A DNA stretch of 64,000 nucleotides from Tetradesmus obliquus (Eukaryota > Chlorophyta > Chlorophyceae > Sphaeropleales > Scenedesmaceae): NCBI GenBank assembly GCA_030272155.1, contig CP126203.1:558001-622000 (forward strand), read 5' to 3'. Position 1 is the stretch's first letter. Each line of letters opens with the position of its first letter. Under the pieces are notes generated by a model. It saw only the letters and a list, made by a program, of their open reading frames with translations, did no database searches and was not told the DNA's origin. Made by a program: the position numbers and the translations under genes. Below are positions 18,077 to 29,377 of this stretch, piece after piece.

Positions 18077-20202
18077 GTTTACTGAAGTGTGCTGGCACAA
18101 ACGAGCTCCTACAACAAAGCCTCACAAACACCAAGCAATCCCAGCCAGCTCATAAGATCCAGCAGAGGATTGACACAGCCACAGATGAGCAAAAGACAGG
18201 ATACCAGCAGCTGTTTTGCAGCCACGTTGATGCCCCAAACATGTACATACAGCCAACAAGCACATTCCAACAGCTGGTTGCATTGATGGCTGTTTCCAAA
18301 GATAGAAACAAGCAGATGACTTAGTCAGCATCAGTGCATTCCATACAGCAGTGCAAACTGCTGGCTCAGCGGAGTGCCTTGCCAAGGCATGTGTGCAGAT
18401 TCTCAAGCCAAATATGCTGTTTGCCCTGCTGCTGCTGCTGCCGCCGCAGATTACCGCATCCGGCTGCCGCTGTCCGTCAACCAGCAGCACAGTGACATCC
18501 TCACAAAGTTCATAAAAGCAAGGTTTAGGGTTCAAGGCAAATGGGCGTACTACCTAAACCAGCATGGCCGCAACTTTGTCTTTGCAAATACCAGTTACCA
18601 GATGAATCCTCCTCCACACTGGGCCAATCAGTGCTGCATGTGTGAGGGCAAGCCGGCAGGTCACTCGCAGTTCACGGTCCCGAAGGCGGAACTTTCCGGT
18701 GACGCTGGGGAAGTTCAGGATGAGGTTATGTTTGCGGCGTCACCGGACTCCAGCTTCTTCCAGCACTGGCGGGACCGTACTGCTTTGATGCTGACGCAAG
18801 CGGATCATCTGCTGAACCCTTACACACAGTTCATTGCAAGTCCAGCAGCAGATGAGACAGTCACGGAGCACTGGCAGCTGATCAACAACATAACAGAGGA
18901 CCGGCTCATCCCTCCGCAGGTTTTGTACGCGCGCAAGTTCATATATTCGTGTGATACGCCGCTGCTGCATCCGTATCTGGTGCAGCGTATGAGTGAGAAT
19001 ATGCTGGCTGCTGCCGGCATTGATGCTGCTGGCACGCCGTGGGATCAGCGTAAGGCTGTGCTGCTGATCGGGCGTAACAAAGATGCTGGGGTGCAGAATG
19101 GCCACGAGCGGCGCTGGAACAACTATGATCAGTGCAAGGTCAAGATTGAGGCGCTGCTGCAGAGGAGAGGCCAGGGGGAGAAGCTGGTGGAGTGGGATCT
19201 GAGCAGCTTCTCATCTTTGCAGGACATCATGCGGTTTTGGAACACACAGGTGAGAGTTTTGGTATCTGCCAGATAGATTGGCGGCCAACAGTATCTTGTG
19301 GTTCATTGGGGCTTTCTTGGTGTTTTGGGGTTGCTGGTGGAATGGGACCTGAGCAGCTTTGGAAGCCTGACAGACATCATGCGCTTCTGGAACACGCAGG
19401 TGAGTCAGGTGTGCATTCTACAGTTCATGTGTGACAGTTGTGGGCAGACATCAGGCCAGGGTGGGGCTGCTGGTGGAGTGGGACCTGAGCAGCTTTTCAC
19501 CTCTGCAGGACATCATGCGCTTTTGGAACACCCAGGTGAGACACGTGGGATTTGATGTATGTTGATCATCAACATGATGCTGCCAGCTTGGCATCGTGTA
19601 GGTGATAATCTCATGAGTGTTTTGGGGTTCATGAAATTTTTTGATGCTGGTGGAGTCGGACCTGAGCAGCTTTGGAAGCCTGAAGGACATCATGAGGTGT
19701 TTAAACACGCAGGTGAGAGATTTGGTGTCCCCAGTGCTGTTGATAGACCTGAACTGCTGAGATTGCACATTCATCAGCATCGCCCGCTAGCCATCAGCGG
19801 TTACGCTAACCGGCGCTGCCGCTGATGCATCTGTGCTTGCCGGCTGAACACCTGCTGTCCCGCTGCGCCAACTGTCAACTGTTGCTGCAGGTGCGAGCAG
19901 CAGTGGGAGTGCACGGCAGTGGCCTCATGAACGTACACTGGGCATCACCCGGCACCGTACTGTACGAGATCTGGCCCGTAACACCCGACAAAAGTGCGAC
20001 CCGCGGGCTGAACGTATTCTGGGAGCAGGCGGCCCTGAAAGGCGCGTCGTACTATTGGTTCCATGCCGAGAGTCAGGGCGAGTGGAATGTGGACGTTGAT
20101 TGCGATTTGTTGGTTGAGGCGTTGAATAAGGGCCTGCGGCCGGACAACCCGCCTATGCTTGAGCCGTTCTATCAGGGAACCATGTGGTCCACCCGACGAT
20201 AG
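17261..20202 (+). CDS. GT61 glycosyltransferase, candidate beta-1,2-xylosyltransferase
   Basis: Predicted Golgi type II enzyme. Three exons, 17261-17765, 18450-19249 and 19891-20202, give 538 aa with matching phases. A membrane anchor (SLTLCLIAAALALLCSLFAL) lies near residue 25, followed by an Ala-rich stem. The C-terminal part has the GT61 signature: VRAAVGVHGSGLMNVHWASP and then GTVLYEIWP, matching the family pattern of a conserved HGaGL turn after a strand-loop. The HGSGLMNVHWA form is close to the HGAGLMHIMWA of plant N-glycan beta-1,2-xylosyltransferase as I recall it, so that role is likely but not proven. The ATG at 17261 is the first in frame. It lies in the same orientation as, and 0.8 kb downstream of, the GT10 gene, which fits a shared N-glycan pathway. 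Confidence 0.82.
18018..18076. repeat. (CAG)n microsatellite in GT61 intron 1
   Basis: About 19 uninterrupted CAG units, one of the longest in the window, in the sense strand of the GT61 gene and about 370 bases before the exon 2 acceptor. Not coding in the model. Confidence 0.92.
19325..19712 (+). repeat. Three echoes of the 3' end of GT61 exon 2
   Basis: Copies at about 19325-19399, 19464-19534 and 19645-19712 repeat the exon end LVEWDLSSF followed by DIMRFWNTQ and the donor GTGAG. The third has changes (MRCLNTQ). The parent is the end of exon 2 at 19249; the next real exon starts at 19891 and continues directly into the GT61 HGSGL block. Confidence 0.9.
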
Positions 20203-20399
20203 CTGGCCAAGCTACAACCAGTGGGTGCAACACAGTATCTAGCTCCTAGCCGGTTTGAAAGAATATTTGAAGCTTCACATGCATGTGGGCAGCTGTTGCT
20301 GCTGGAGGTGGGCTGGCAGTGTACTGCTGCAAATGTGAAAGTTTCAGTCGTGAAGCTTCTTAACATAAGTCCAGTGACTGTCCAGTGACTGTACACATG

Positions 20400-20404
20400 T
20401 GTAA
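20400..20404 (+). terminator. Candidate poly(A) signal of the GT61 gene
   Basis: TGTAA about 200 bases past the stop codon at 20202. Confidence 0.4.
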
Positions 20405-21203
20405 GCATCCCTCCGCATGTACAGCCTGCTGGCTTTTCCTCACAGCTGCATGCATGTAAGATGACAATATATACAGCTCCAGGATCCCGAAGGACCGTGG
20501 TGAATGCATAGCTGCGCACCTTCAAGCAATGTGACCTTGGCTGGACCAGAAGACCCCAGCCCAAGTCTCCTGCATGTGCGTTTCTTTATTTGTGACCAAT
20601 TTCCCACAGACTTGCGTGCCGGCAAGCACTGTTGCCAACGGGATGTGCAGTGATGCTGCTGACGAACAACTTAAATCCAGCACATGTATAGCACAATCAA
20701 AGACAGCAAGTGCCCAAGCTCGCTTCCAACGTGTCAGAGTGAAATAAACCCCACAAACAAATCAGTCAACAGCCAGAGGTCCTGCATCCGTCCTCAATTT
20801 CGAGCTGCTAACAGTCTCAGCACAGCTGCCGCAAGCGTACATGCCTGTCAGCAAGTGCGGCACTGGTGCCGCCGCTGACGCAAAGAACGCAAGCAGCCAT
20901 GCACCATGAGCAGCTGACAAAGGTTAGCAGGCGCTCAGCAGTGTGCCACTGGTGCTGCCGCTAACTCAAAAAACACAAGCACCACGCATGCCAACCTGGT
21001 TATGTCAAGGCGCATGGCTGACACTGAGGACACAGCCACACAGCCGCGTTCTGATCCAAGCACCGCGTGTCCCTCAGGTCACAAGCCGCAATAACACACC
21101 GCAGCGTCCAACCACCTTGCTGATGCCCGCAGCTGCAACATATGCATGCATGCTACTGCTGCCTTCCTGTTGAGACACTGCCATGGCCTCATGTTTGCTG
21201 CGC

Positions 21204-21208
21204 TTACA
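21204..21208 (-). terminator. Candidate poly(A) signal of the armadillo gene
   Basis: TTACA on the plus strand reads TGTAA on the gene's strand, about 45 bases after the TAG stop codon at 21253-21255. Confidence 0.45.
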
Positions 21209-21252
21209 CTGCTGGCAGCAGACAGTGCTATTTAGCTGCTGCGGCGTGCACG

Positions 21253-23040
21253 CTACGGTTCACTGCACAAATCCTGGCCACTGCTGCCCCTGCTCCGTTT
21301 TGTGTCCCTGCCCCTGCTCAGACGCACAGCATTCAAGGAGCTCGGCTGACCCTGTGCTGTGCCACGCTCCTGTCTCTGGCAAGATAGTCTTGCTGCCTGC
21401 ACGCGCGTTGTAAGCTCAGCAGCTGCGTCTGCGACTGTCACTGCTGCTCCAGCTGCTGCTAGCCCTGCTGTTGCTGGCGGCGCTGCTGCTGCTGCGGCTG
21501 CTGGGGGTGGCGGTGCTGCTGCCGGCGTTGCTGCTGCTGCTGCTGCAGCTGGATTTGTTGGTGCTGCTGCCCCTGCTGCTGCTGTTGGGACCAGCATTGC
21601 CGCTGCCGCTGCCGCTGCAGCTGTTGATGGTGGTGCTGGTACAAGTGCGGCTGCATCTGCTGCTTGGCTTTCTGGCAAGCTCAGGCTGCCTTGCGCCAGG
21701 TGGTTCAGTGCCATTGCTGCTGCTACATGCGCTCCCAAGTGGCTGCTGCCCAGCAAGGCCCTTAACCCTGCTACAGCTCCAGGCACATCGGCAATCTGCT
21801 GCTGCAGGGTCACGTCACCACGAGCTAGGCTGCACAGCGCCGCTGCTGCTGCCCCCTGCACACCCTGGCTGCTGCTGGCCAGCAGCTGCACAAGCCTCTC
21901 CACAGCACCTGGCACAGCAGCAATCTGCTGTTGCAAGAGTAAACCCCCATAAGCCAGGTTGCTCAGTGTGTATGCTGCTGCGACCTGCACACGATGGTTG
22001 CTGCTGACCAGAAGCTGCACTAGCCCTGCTACAGCACCTGGCACAGCAGCAACCTGCTTTACAAAAGGCAGGCCTCCACCAGCTAGGTTGCACAGCGCCG
22101 CTGCTGCTTCTTCCTGTACACGCTGGCAGCTGCTGCTGCTCATCAGCTGCACCAGCCTCTCTATAGACCCGGGCTTGGCAGCAATCTGTTGCGCTGCCCA
22201 GGCACCAGCAGCCAGATAGCATAGTGTCTCCGCTGCTGCTGCATGCACGTCCTGGCTGCTGCTGTGCAGCAGCAGCAGCACCCTCTGTAAAGCTTGCAGC
22301 GCAGCAGTATCTTGCTGCTGCTCCGTCAGGTCATGCGAGTTCATGCCCGACAGCGCGCCTGCTGCTGCCTCCTGCACGCCCAGGCTGCTGCTGTCCAGCA
22401 GCTGCACCAGCTGCTCTACAACTCCCGGCACAGCAGCAATTTGCTGCTCCAAGGTGCAGCAATGCGAGACGCCACCACCCAGGTGGCGCAGTGCAACTGC
22501 AGCTGCCTGCTGCACATCCTGGCTTGTGCTGCTCAACAGCTGCACTAGCCGCTCTACAGCTCCCGGCTCAGCAGCAACTCGCCGCCTCAATGCCAGGCCA
22601 CCGCAAGCCAGGTTGCACAGTGCCTCTGCTGCCTGCCACTGCACACCCTGGCTGCTGCTGCTGCCTAGCAGCTGCACTAGCTTCGCTACAGCTTCAGGCA
22701 CATCAGCAATCTGCTGCTGAAACGCTGAGCCACCATCAGCTAAATTGCTTAGTGCTCCTGCTGCTTCTTCCTGCACACCCTGGCTGCTGCTGCTCAGCAG
22801 CTGTACCAGCCTCTCTACAGCTTGTGGCTCAGCAGCAATCTGACGCTGCAATGCCAGGCCACCATCAGCCAGGTTGCGCAGTGTGTGTGCTGCTGCCATC
22901 TGCGCAAACTGGTTGCTGCTGGCCAGAACCTGCACAAGTCCTGCCAGTGCACCTGGCGTGCTTGCAATATGCCGCTTCGCCTTCTGGCCTGCTCGAAATA
23001 GGAAGGAAAATGTGATTGCTGTGGCCTCCTGCAAACGTCC

Positions 23041-23092
<52 letters not shown>

Positions 23093-23777
23093 ATCAGCTG
23101 TGCTACCCGCAGAAGGCCAGATGGCTCTGATATTAACTGCTGCGTCAGATCCCCTTTGTCATCTGCAACAAGCATGTTTGCGAGCTGCCACGCAGCTGTG
23201 GCTTGTTCATCCTCACTGCTGCTGTTCAGCAGGTGCATCACCGCAGTGATGTCCTGCGGCCCAGCTGCAGCTGCGCCTCCAGGTGGCATGGCACCAGCTG
23301 CTACCCTAGGCATGGCTGCTGCGGCTGCTGGCTGTTGCTGCCGGTGGAGTGCCTGAAGTGCTTCAAATGCCTTGCACCTGCTGTACCTTCTGCTGTCAAG
23401 CGTTGTGAGCAGCGGCTGTTTCAAAGCTCGTTGGTAGCTGCCCTGCGCCCTCTGGCATCTACATGCAAGCTCGAAGAGCGGTTGCTGCTGCAGCAGCTGC
23501 TGCTCTGCTGACCTGCACGTCCTCGACACAGGCAGTACACAACACGAGGTGTGCGGTCAGGCGTGTTTCCCTGATGATCAAAGGGCAACGCAAGTGTTGT
23601 GCAGGCGCAGGTATAGCGACGTCAATGCTTGCAGCCCCACGTCGATCTAAAAGCTAAGACGTTCCACATTGCATCTTACCGAGCACACGTGGGGCTCAAT
23701 GCAGCGTTGTAGCTGTATCTTTGCCTCACAACCTCCGTGCTGTGTCTGCGGTTCCACCTGTAGCACTGCTGCTGCAT
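21253..23777 (-). CDS. Armadillo-repeat protein, two exons
   Basis: Probably a protein-binding scaffold; partner unknown. Exon 1, 23777-23680, begins at an ATG and ends at a GTAAGA donor; exon 2, 23512-21253, follows a GTGCAG acceptor. Together they give 785 aa in one frame. About twelve armadillo units of ~42 residues fill the middle. They follow the pattern VQxxAAxALxNLAxGG-xxxxxIAxxPGAVERLVQLLxSSSQG and are remarkably alike, suggesting recent unit duplication. The N-terminus contains poly-Ala and a poly-Ser run coded by a (CTG)n tract at 23041-23092; the C-terminal ~150 residues are Ala/Pro-rich low complexity. No F-box, U-box or kinase domain is visible. A TATA box lies 124 bases upstream of the ATG. 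If exon 1 is wrong, the first ATG in exon 2 is at 23313. Confidence 0.8.
23041..23092. repeat. (CTG)n microsatellite coding for poly-Ser
   Basis: Seventeen CTG units, AGC on the coding strand, give a serine run after the LLRVAQLM segment of the armadillo protein. Confidence 0.92.
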
Positions 23778-23900
23778 GCAGGTGTTGCTAGGCGTTTAAA
23801 AGGATCTAATTGATGAATATAGACGCGCTTTTGGTGTCACAAATTCAAAGCAAGCTGTCCCTGATGCTGCGCCATAGATCGTGTCAAAAATGAATGCGCC

Positions 23901-23910
23901 GCTTATATAG
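23901..23910 (-). promoter_or_regulatory. TATA box of the armadillo gene
   Basis: CTATATAAGC on the minus strand, 124 bases before the ATG at 23777. The spacing allows a 5' leader of roughly 95 bases. Confidence 0.6.
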
Positions 23911-24181
23911 GGAGCACACGTGACGACGATCAATGGGCAAACATGTGTGAAGCACGAAATACAACGCAAGAGTGGAATAGCAGTTGGTGGGGCGAACGCG
24001 ACGGGCAACCTAGCTTCGGCGAAACTGCCGCCGGAGGAAACTGTCAGCCTCAGCTGCAGGTTTGCGATGTGGTGGCTGCAAGTCTAGCCATCAAACGCCG
24101 CTGTTGCAAGGCACAATCATACACCGCGCATCCGCGTGCTATTCCTCCGACAGTCTGGCTAGCAAACCCTGGACACAGTGA
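23911..24181. other. Upstream flank of the armadillo gene
   Basis: Between the TATA box and the MITE. Contains two ACACGTG/GCACACG motifs near 23911-23921. No gene recognised. Confidence 0.3.
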
Positions 24182-24894
24182 GATTCGACCATAGTTGCAC
24201 TAAACGTGGGGTCAGGCTGTTTATGAAACGAAACGAAACGTTTAAAACGCGCGTTTTAAACGCTTTCAGTGTGAAATCGCTGTATCTAAACGGCAGCTCT
24301 AGTGGGGCTCAGGCGTTTGAATGCAGAACCCCTTGTTACTCGGCCTAGCAGCCCGTTCAGGTACTCGGGGATATTCGTAACATTTACTTTATATCGTTGA
24401 TGTTGTTTGAACACCTTTTGTTGTCCCATCAGTCACCAGTATGGGCAAGCCCTCCAGCTGCTGTGCACTGGTGCCTCGCGGCACGTGGTCCGTGACCATC
24501 AACACACTCACACGATATCATGTGTAATCAGTAGATCACGCACTGACACGTTGATTCATCGTGACTTTGTGAAGATGTGTCACGCGACAATCGCCAAGTA
24601 TGTTCAAGTGTTATAGCCGTACTGCTGTCAACTACCTTGACAGCCCTCAAAGCCCGGCAGGCACAGTTCTGGGGTCAAGTATTGACTATAAAGACTGGAA
24701 ACAATGATATAAAAGCATTTAAAAGGCAAAGCATAGGTGTACCTGGCCTCTACATGCCTCTACAGTGCATACTGTGACATGGCGTTTCAGCAGCGTTTCA
24801 GCAGCGTTTCAGTCAAGGCACTGGCGTTTTAAACGCGTTTAGAAACGAAACGTTTCGTTTCAATTGAAACGTTTAGTGCAACTATGGATTCGAC
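24182..24894. mobile_element. hAT-like non-autonomous DNA transposon (MITE), 697 bp plus target duplications
   Basis: The element spans 24190-24886. Both ends carry the 18-bp terminal inverted repeat CATAGTTGCACTAAACGT. The flanking 8-bp target-site duplication GATTCGAC is perfect (24182-24189 and 24887-24894); an 8-bp duplication is typical of hAT elements. Inside each end are subterminal runs built from GAAACG, TTTAAAACGCG and GCGTTTCAG. No transposase reading frame is present, so it depended on another copy for movement. Perfect duplications suggest a fairly young insertion. It lies about 280 bp upstream of the armadillo gene's TATA box. Confidence 0.88.
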
Positions 24895-25800
24895 TGAGAC
24901 CTTGCAGCTGCAACAGCACCGCACGGCACAGAACAGACATCAAAACCTGATGTTACTGTTGAATTATTTGTGTCTCTTTGTTTTGTAACCAGGCTGGCAA
25001 CCCAGTGTATGCGTGTGCTCTTTTCCGCTGGTGCTTGGCTGTTTTAAAAAAAGGCTTCAACAGCATTACACCATCTCAAGTTGTGCAATGTTTCCAGTTG
25101 GACATGGCTTTGCTGTACACGCCTTGCACAGGTCTAGCTGCGCATGGCACTACTGCTTGGGACTGTGAATTGCAGTTGGGAGGCGTCAATATTGCATGAC
25201 AGAAAATTGAGTCCTCTTGCAGTTTCACCTGGCATGCTTTCGGTGGGGTCATATCGATGCGATGTGCAGTGCAACTGTCACAGATGTGTAAAAAGTTGCA
25301 GGCAGCATATAGATGGATGCCAGAAACTTGCTGAGTGAAGGCGTCTGGCAGACGCACGTCACGCATGCAAACTGATGATTCAGAAGATATACGGTCTGAT
25401 ACAGAAGAGTAGAAAGCAGTTACAGGATTGTGTCGCACCAAAGCACACAACAGTAAATACATTATAACCACCTATATGTAGCTGCTGCGGTGGCTGTGCA
25501 ACACAAGGGCTGCAGTGCAGCCACCGACTACCAAACCTCACTCTCACCCAGGCAACACGACTCGCACGGGACTAGCGACATGACATGACAGCCGTTGCTA
25601 GAAGCAAAGCAGGCATCCGCATCTACTAGATGGTATAGTACCTGCCAGTAGTGCACTAGTGCTGTCTCAGCAACGCCACAGTGTGGCCCCATCCTACCTA
25701 CTAAACGAAACGAGCAACAGTTCAAACAAATGCGCAGCATGCTGCGAGAGAAGAGAGAGCAGGCTTCCAAACCCTAGCATCAAACATGCACTGCAAACCC
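24895..25800. other. Intergenic DNA, no gene recognised
   Basis: AT-richer than its surroundings, with short unconnected reading frames and no recognisable protein, RNA gene or repeat. Confidence 0.4.
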
Positions 25801-25945
25801 TGTGTAGCCGGCTGGCGCGTGGCGGTCGGGGCGGTCGCGTGACCGGCGCCGCCGGCGCGTGCCGTCGGCGAGTGGCGTGTGCTGCGGGGCCGGCTGCGTC
25901 TCCTGCGGGCCGCCGCGTGCGTTGCGTGCACCTGCGGTGCGGAAG
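25800..25945. other. Very GC-rich island
   Basis: About 145 bases dominated by GGCGGTCGGGG, GGCGCCGCCGGCGCG and GCCGCCGCG strings, much richer in CpG than the flanks. It leads directly into the 25-bp tandem repeat. No coding signal recognised; could be a CpG-rich regulatory region or the edge of an unrecognised element. Confidence 0.4.
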
Positions 25946-26022
25946 GGCGAGCTAGGGGGCACTCCTGCAGGGCGAGCTAGGGGGCACTCCTGCAGGGCGA
26001 GCTAGGGGCCACTCCTGCAGGG
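25946..26022. repeat. Tandem repeat, three 25-bp units
   Basis: Three units that start GGCGAGCTAGGGG and end CACTCCTGCAG; the third differs by one base. Perfect head-to-tail spacing of 25 bases. Confidence 0.9.
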
Positions 26023-26980
26023 CAGGGTCAGACGGGCGGAGGCAGCGGGGCAGGGCAGAGGGCCTTAACTAGGGCTGAGTGCGCTGCCTGCTCCCCGCTC
26101 GCGGGCTCACGCCGCGTGTTGCTAAGGGAGGGGGTTACTGTGGCAGGTGTATCAGAGTCTGGCAGGCACTGCTGCGACGTAAGCCTTGCTTCTAGCAGGG
26201 CAAGGGCAGTGGCTGAATACCAGAGGTACTGCTGATACGCTGCAGTTGTGCTGCCGCTGCTTTGCAGGGCAGGGTGTGGCCGTGAGTGTGATTCTTTACG
26301 GCTGCCGCTACTCGGGCTGGCAGGGTTTGCGGTTACAGTAATGCGCGCGCATGCGCTGGCAAGGCTGTGTGCAGAGCCTGGCTGTCTCAGTCAGCTCGCT
26401 GCCTGAAGGTTTACCGGTGCTGTAATCTACAGCTGCACTGAAGGCTTTGGAGTGGCGTCGCCTCGCTCGCTGAGCGGCTCGACGGTGGCTGTCACGCTGT
26501 GACAGGGACCTGCAAAGGCAAGGGGAAAGGTGCTAACCTATGGGCTGGCAGGCTCTAGTGTGTCTGCCGCTGGTTGCACTAGAGAATGTGGCTGGTTGCT
26601 GCTGACCCACTGAGCGCTGCTCAGGCTGTCAGTTCAGCTGCTGCTGTCACGTTGTGACCAGCTAATGTAAAGACAAGACTGTAATGATGCACTAGCAGCT
26701 AACAGGTTCAACTGCTGCTGCTACTGCTGTTGCGGCGGCTGCTGCTGGCTACTGCTGTTTACCCGCTGAGCGCTGCTCAGGCTGCCAACTCGAGCCAGGC
26801 TTCAAGCAAGTCGAGACAGGGATTTTGTGTAATGAGTTACACGTTTTCCGACACTTTAAGGTCGAACTCAAGCAAAAAGGTCGAACTCAAACAATGGGTG
26901 GAGCTGCCAACAAAGGGACTTACTACTCAAAAGTACAAGCTTTGACACTGGAATGGACGTCAGTGAACAAAGTGGACACG
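26023..26980. other. Intergenic DNA with short dispersed repeats
   Basis: Contains two copies of a ~20-base GCTGAGCGCTGCTCAGGCTG-like block (about 26607 and 26768), each preceded by a related triplet-rich stretch, two TCACG(C/T)TGTGAC palindromic motifs (26490 and 26648), and a short duplication AAGGTCGAACTCAA at 26860 and 26878. No gene recognised. Confidence 0.45.
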
Positions 26981-26984
26981 ACAA

Positions 26985-27235
26985 TTATCAGTGAAGCCGG
27001 CGCTTTCATACTTCCGGCGAGCTACCGCATGTCAGACATGCGGTCGGTGACCGTATGTCAGACATGCAGGCAGTGACTGTATGTCAGACATGCGGCCAGT
27101 CTGACATGCGGGCAGTGACCGTATGTCAGAGATGCGGCCAGTCTGACATGCGGCTAGTCTGACATGCAGCCATTTCTGACATGCAGGCCATGTCTGACAT
27201 GCGTGCTTAGCACTGACCGTATGTCAAACTCCTGG
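26985..27235. repeat. Degenerate array of TGTCAGACATGCGG-type repeats
   Basis: At least nine occurrences of TCTGACATGC or its near-inverse GTCAGACATGC in about 250 bases, alternating with GTGACCGTA and GCGGCCAG spacers. Because CATGTCTGACATG-like strings are nearly palindromic, the array mixes both orientations. No coding sequence recognised. Confidence 0.8.
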
Positions 27236-28456
27236 CATACCCAGTTCGAAACCTGATCAACCCACAAAAACAACTTGCCTCCTATAATCAACTTTTTACA
27301 ATTGCAAGTCTAATGCTTCAACACGTAGTCAATCTAGAAGCTGGTGCCAACAGAGGGCATGCCAGCGCTATGTCGCTGCTGCTTCATGTTCTTTGTGTTT
27401 GCCACACAATGTGATGTGGCATCACACTCTCTCGCCAGTAGCACCCCACTTTAAGTTTGGCACATGCTGCGCTGTGCAGCTACACCCAAAGGTTGGGTGT
27501 GCACATGCATGGTGGCTGCGCACTTGTGTACAAGCGAGCACCCGGAGCGTGGCTAAGCGCACTCAGAGGCAGGCCAGCACATGCACACCCGCAGCGGACG
27601 TTCTGCAGTGCCTGGCAGGTGCTATTAGGTGGTGGGCACATAATAAACAGCTGGCACACGATGTGTGTGTAAGCACGCACAGCGTTGCTACACTGGCTGA
27701 AGAGGACCGTCAGCATGCAGCAGCAACACGCAATCGACCACACACCGCTCCAAACAGCACAGGCACGTGCCATGCGCACACACGTATTTGTCATAACAAC
27801 GTTGAGGTTTAGCAGGCAGTGTGACAAAACCCTGCAGCCAGGGAAGGCATTTGAGCTGCACATGGCAGCAGCATGCGGGGCGCGGTCAAAGTAACAGCAG
27901 CAGCAGCATGCTTCAGGCTGCAGCAGACCAGCAGACCCTTCTGCTTGGTGCTGCAGTACTGCAGATCGGTGCTGCTGCAGAACAGCCAAATGCTGCTGAG
28001 AAAAGCGCTAATGACAGCACTTGCATGCAGGCTGCTACTGAATTGCAGCACCCTAAACCTTACACAGCTGCCAACCACAACCACCATGCTCACCATAAAC
28101 GAAGTCTGGCAGCATGAATGATAGGACTCAAACGCGCCAAGAGTGCAGCTCGGCAGAAGAACGCGTCGACAGTGTCAGCCATGCTCACCCCAAAGCCAGA
28201 CACCAGCTGATTTGTTTGCTGTGGCTACACGCAGCATGCAGAAAGGCAAGCTGCAGTAAAGCCTTACACAGCCAATGCAAGTTGAGCTGCTGGTGTGTGT
28301 GCCAAACACGCTGCCACACATGCAGCTGCAGGTGCACCAACAAAGAAGCGCCGCAATGCAGCACATAACACTGCTGCTGCTGCTGCTGCTGCTAGCCTAT
28401 AATCGTAGCAGCAACTGGAAGGAACCACGGAGGCGGCACCCTCACATGCTGAGGCG
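27236..28456. other. Intergenic DNA, no gene recognised
   Basis: Scattered CAG/CTG triplets (e.g. 28372-28393) and short reading frames only. Nothing matches a protein family I know. Confidence 0.35.
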
Positions 28457-28491
28457 TTATAACTAGTTATAAGCGTTATAACTAGTTATAA
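28457..28491. repeat. Two perfect 16-bp palindromes in tandem
   Basis: TTATAACTAGTTATAA at 28457-28472 and again at 28476-28491, separated by GCG. Each is its own reverse complement. Confidence 0.9.
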
Positions 28492-29377
28492 CAGCGGTTA
28501 CGGCCTCGCACTATGGCAAGGCTTACAAAAGATCAAGCAAGGGAGTGGCGTGGCAGGCAGCCAGGTCAACCTTCAGTCAAACTAACACGGCCGTTAGCAA
28601 AGTGCACGACTCGATCTTCCGTGGAAGACTCCACAACTGTCACAATCGACCTTAGCTGAAAATGCTGAGAGCCAATGTAAACACAGCACTGCTGCCTTCA
28701 TGCTGTGCCAAAAAAGCCTTGACGTGTTTGCCCAAGTGCCAGAAAGACCTTGTCAACACAGCAGCACATGGCAGCAAATGGTCTTTACATGGCATCTAGG
28801 AGCGGTCGCCAATGGCGCAGGAAATACACGCAGCATGATGGTCGCCGCGGCCATCCGCAACAAGCGGGTGTGCACAAGCAGCAAAGCATGGGTCAGCGAC
28901 TATGAAATCATAGCCAGCTGCGACACATCATCACACATATCCAGCAGGACAGACTGATCAGCTGCCTGCAACTGCATGCATCTGCAGCACCACATGAAAG
29001 CACACACAGTCTTGCATCACGCACCATCCACATACATAAGCACAAAAGCAACACGCGCACAGCCAGGTCGAGGACATTCCTGACAGCAAGACAGATCACA
29101 TGCACATAGCACAACTGAATCAACTCCTGCAACTGCAACTGCACAACGCTGCGCCTCTAGGCAGCCCGCAGGTCAACCATGCTTCAAAGCCACGCAATAG
29201 AACTGCCAGGCCAAGCGCAAGCAGCACCACCGAGGGCTCAATCAGAACTGCGCAGCTGCTGTATGTGCCAACACAAGTGCCACAGCCACATCCGCGGCAT
29301 GCGTCACGAGAGCCATGCACATGCGCAGAGCCCAGCAGAAGGGTTTTGGGGTTCAAATGCCCCACTGAACCCTGCTC
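28492..29377. other. Intergenic DNA downstream of the RRM gene
   Basis: 3' side of the minus-strand RRM gene. No gene or clear repeat recognised before the echo copies that start at 29378. Confidence 0.35.

Larger units (their letters stand above)
20203..21252. other. Convergent intergenic region between GT61 and the armadillo gene
   Basis: The 3' flanks of two converging genes. TGTAA occurs at 20400 on the plus strand. An imperfect direct repeat (CACTGGTGCCGCCGCT and CACTGGTGCTGCCGCT with similar following bases) lies at 20860-20985. No gene recognised. Confidence 0.45.

Noticed and set aside
21359-23356. Long plus-strand Leu/Ala/Cys-rich frames opposite the armadillo gene
   Set aside because: They are antisense shadows of CTG-rich codons; the minus strand shows clear armadillo repeats.
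26040-26980. A retroelement or its terminal repeats in the gene-poor region
   Set aside because: Short dispersed repeats are present, but no reverse transcriptase, integrase or paired long repeats could be recognised.
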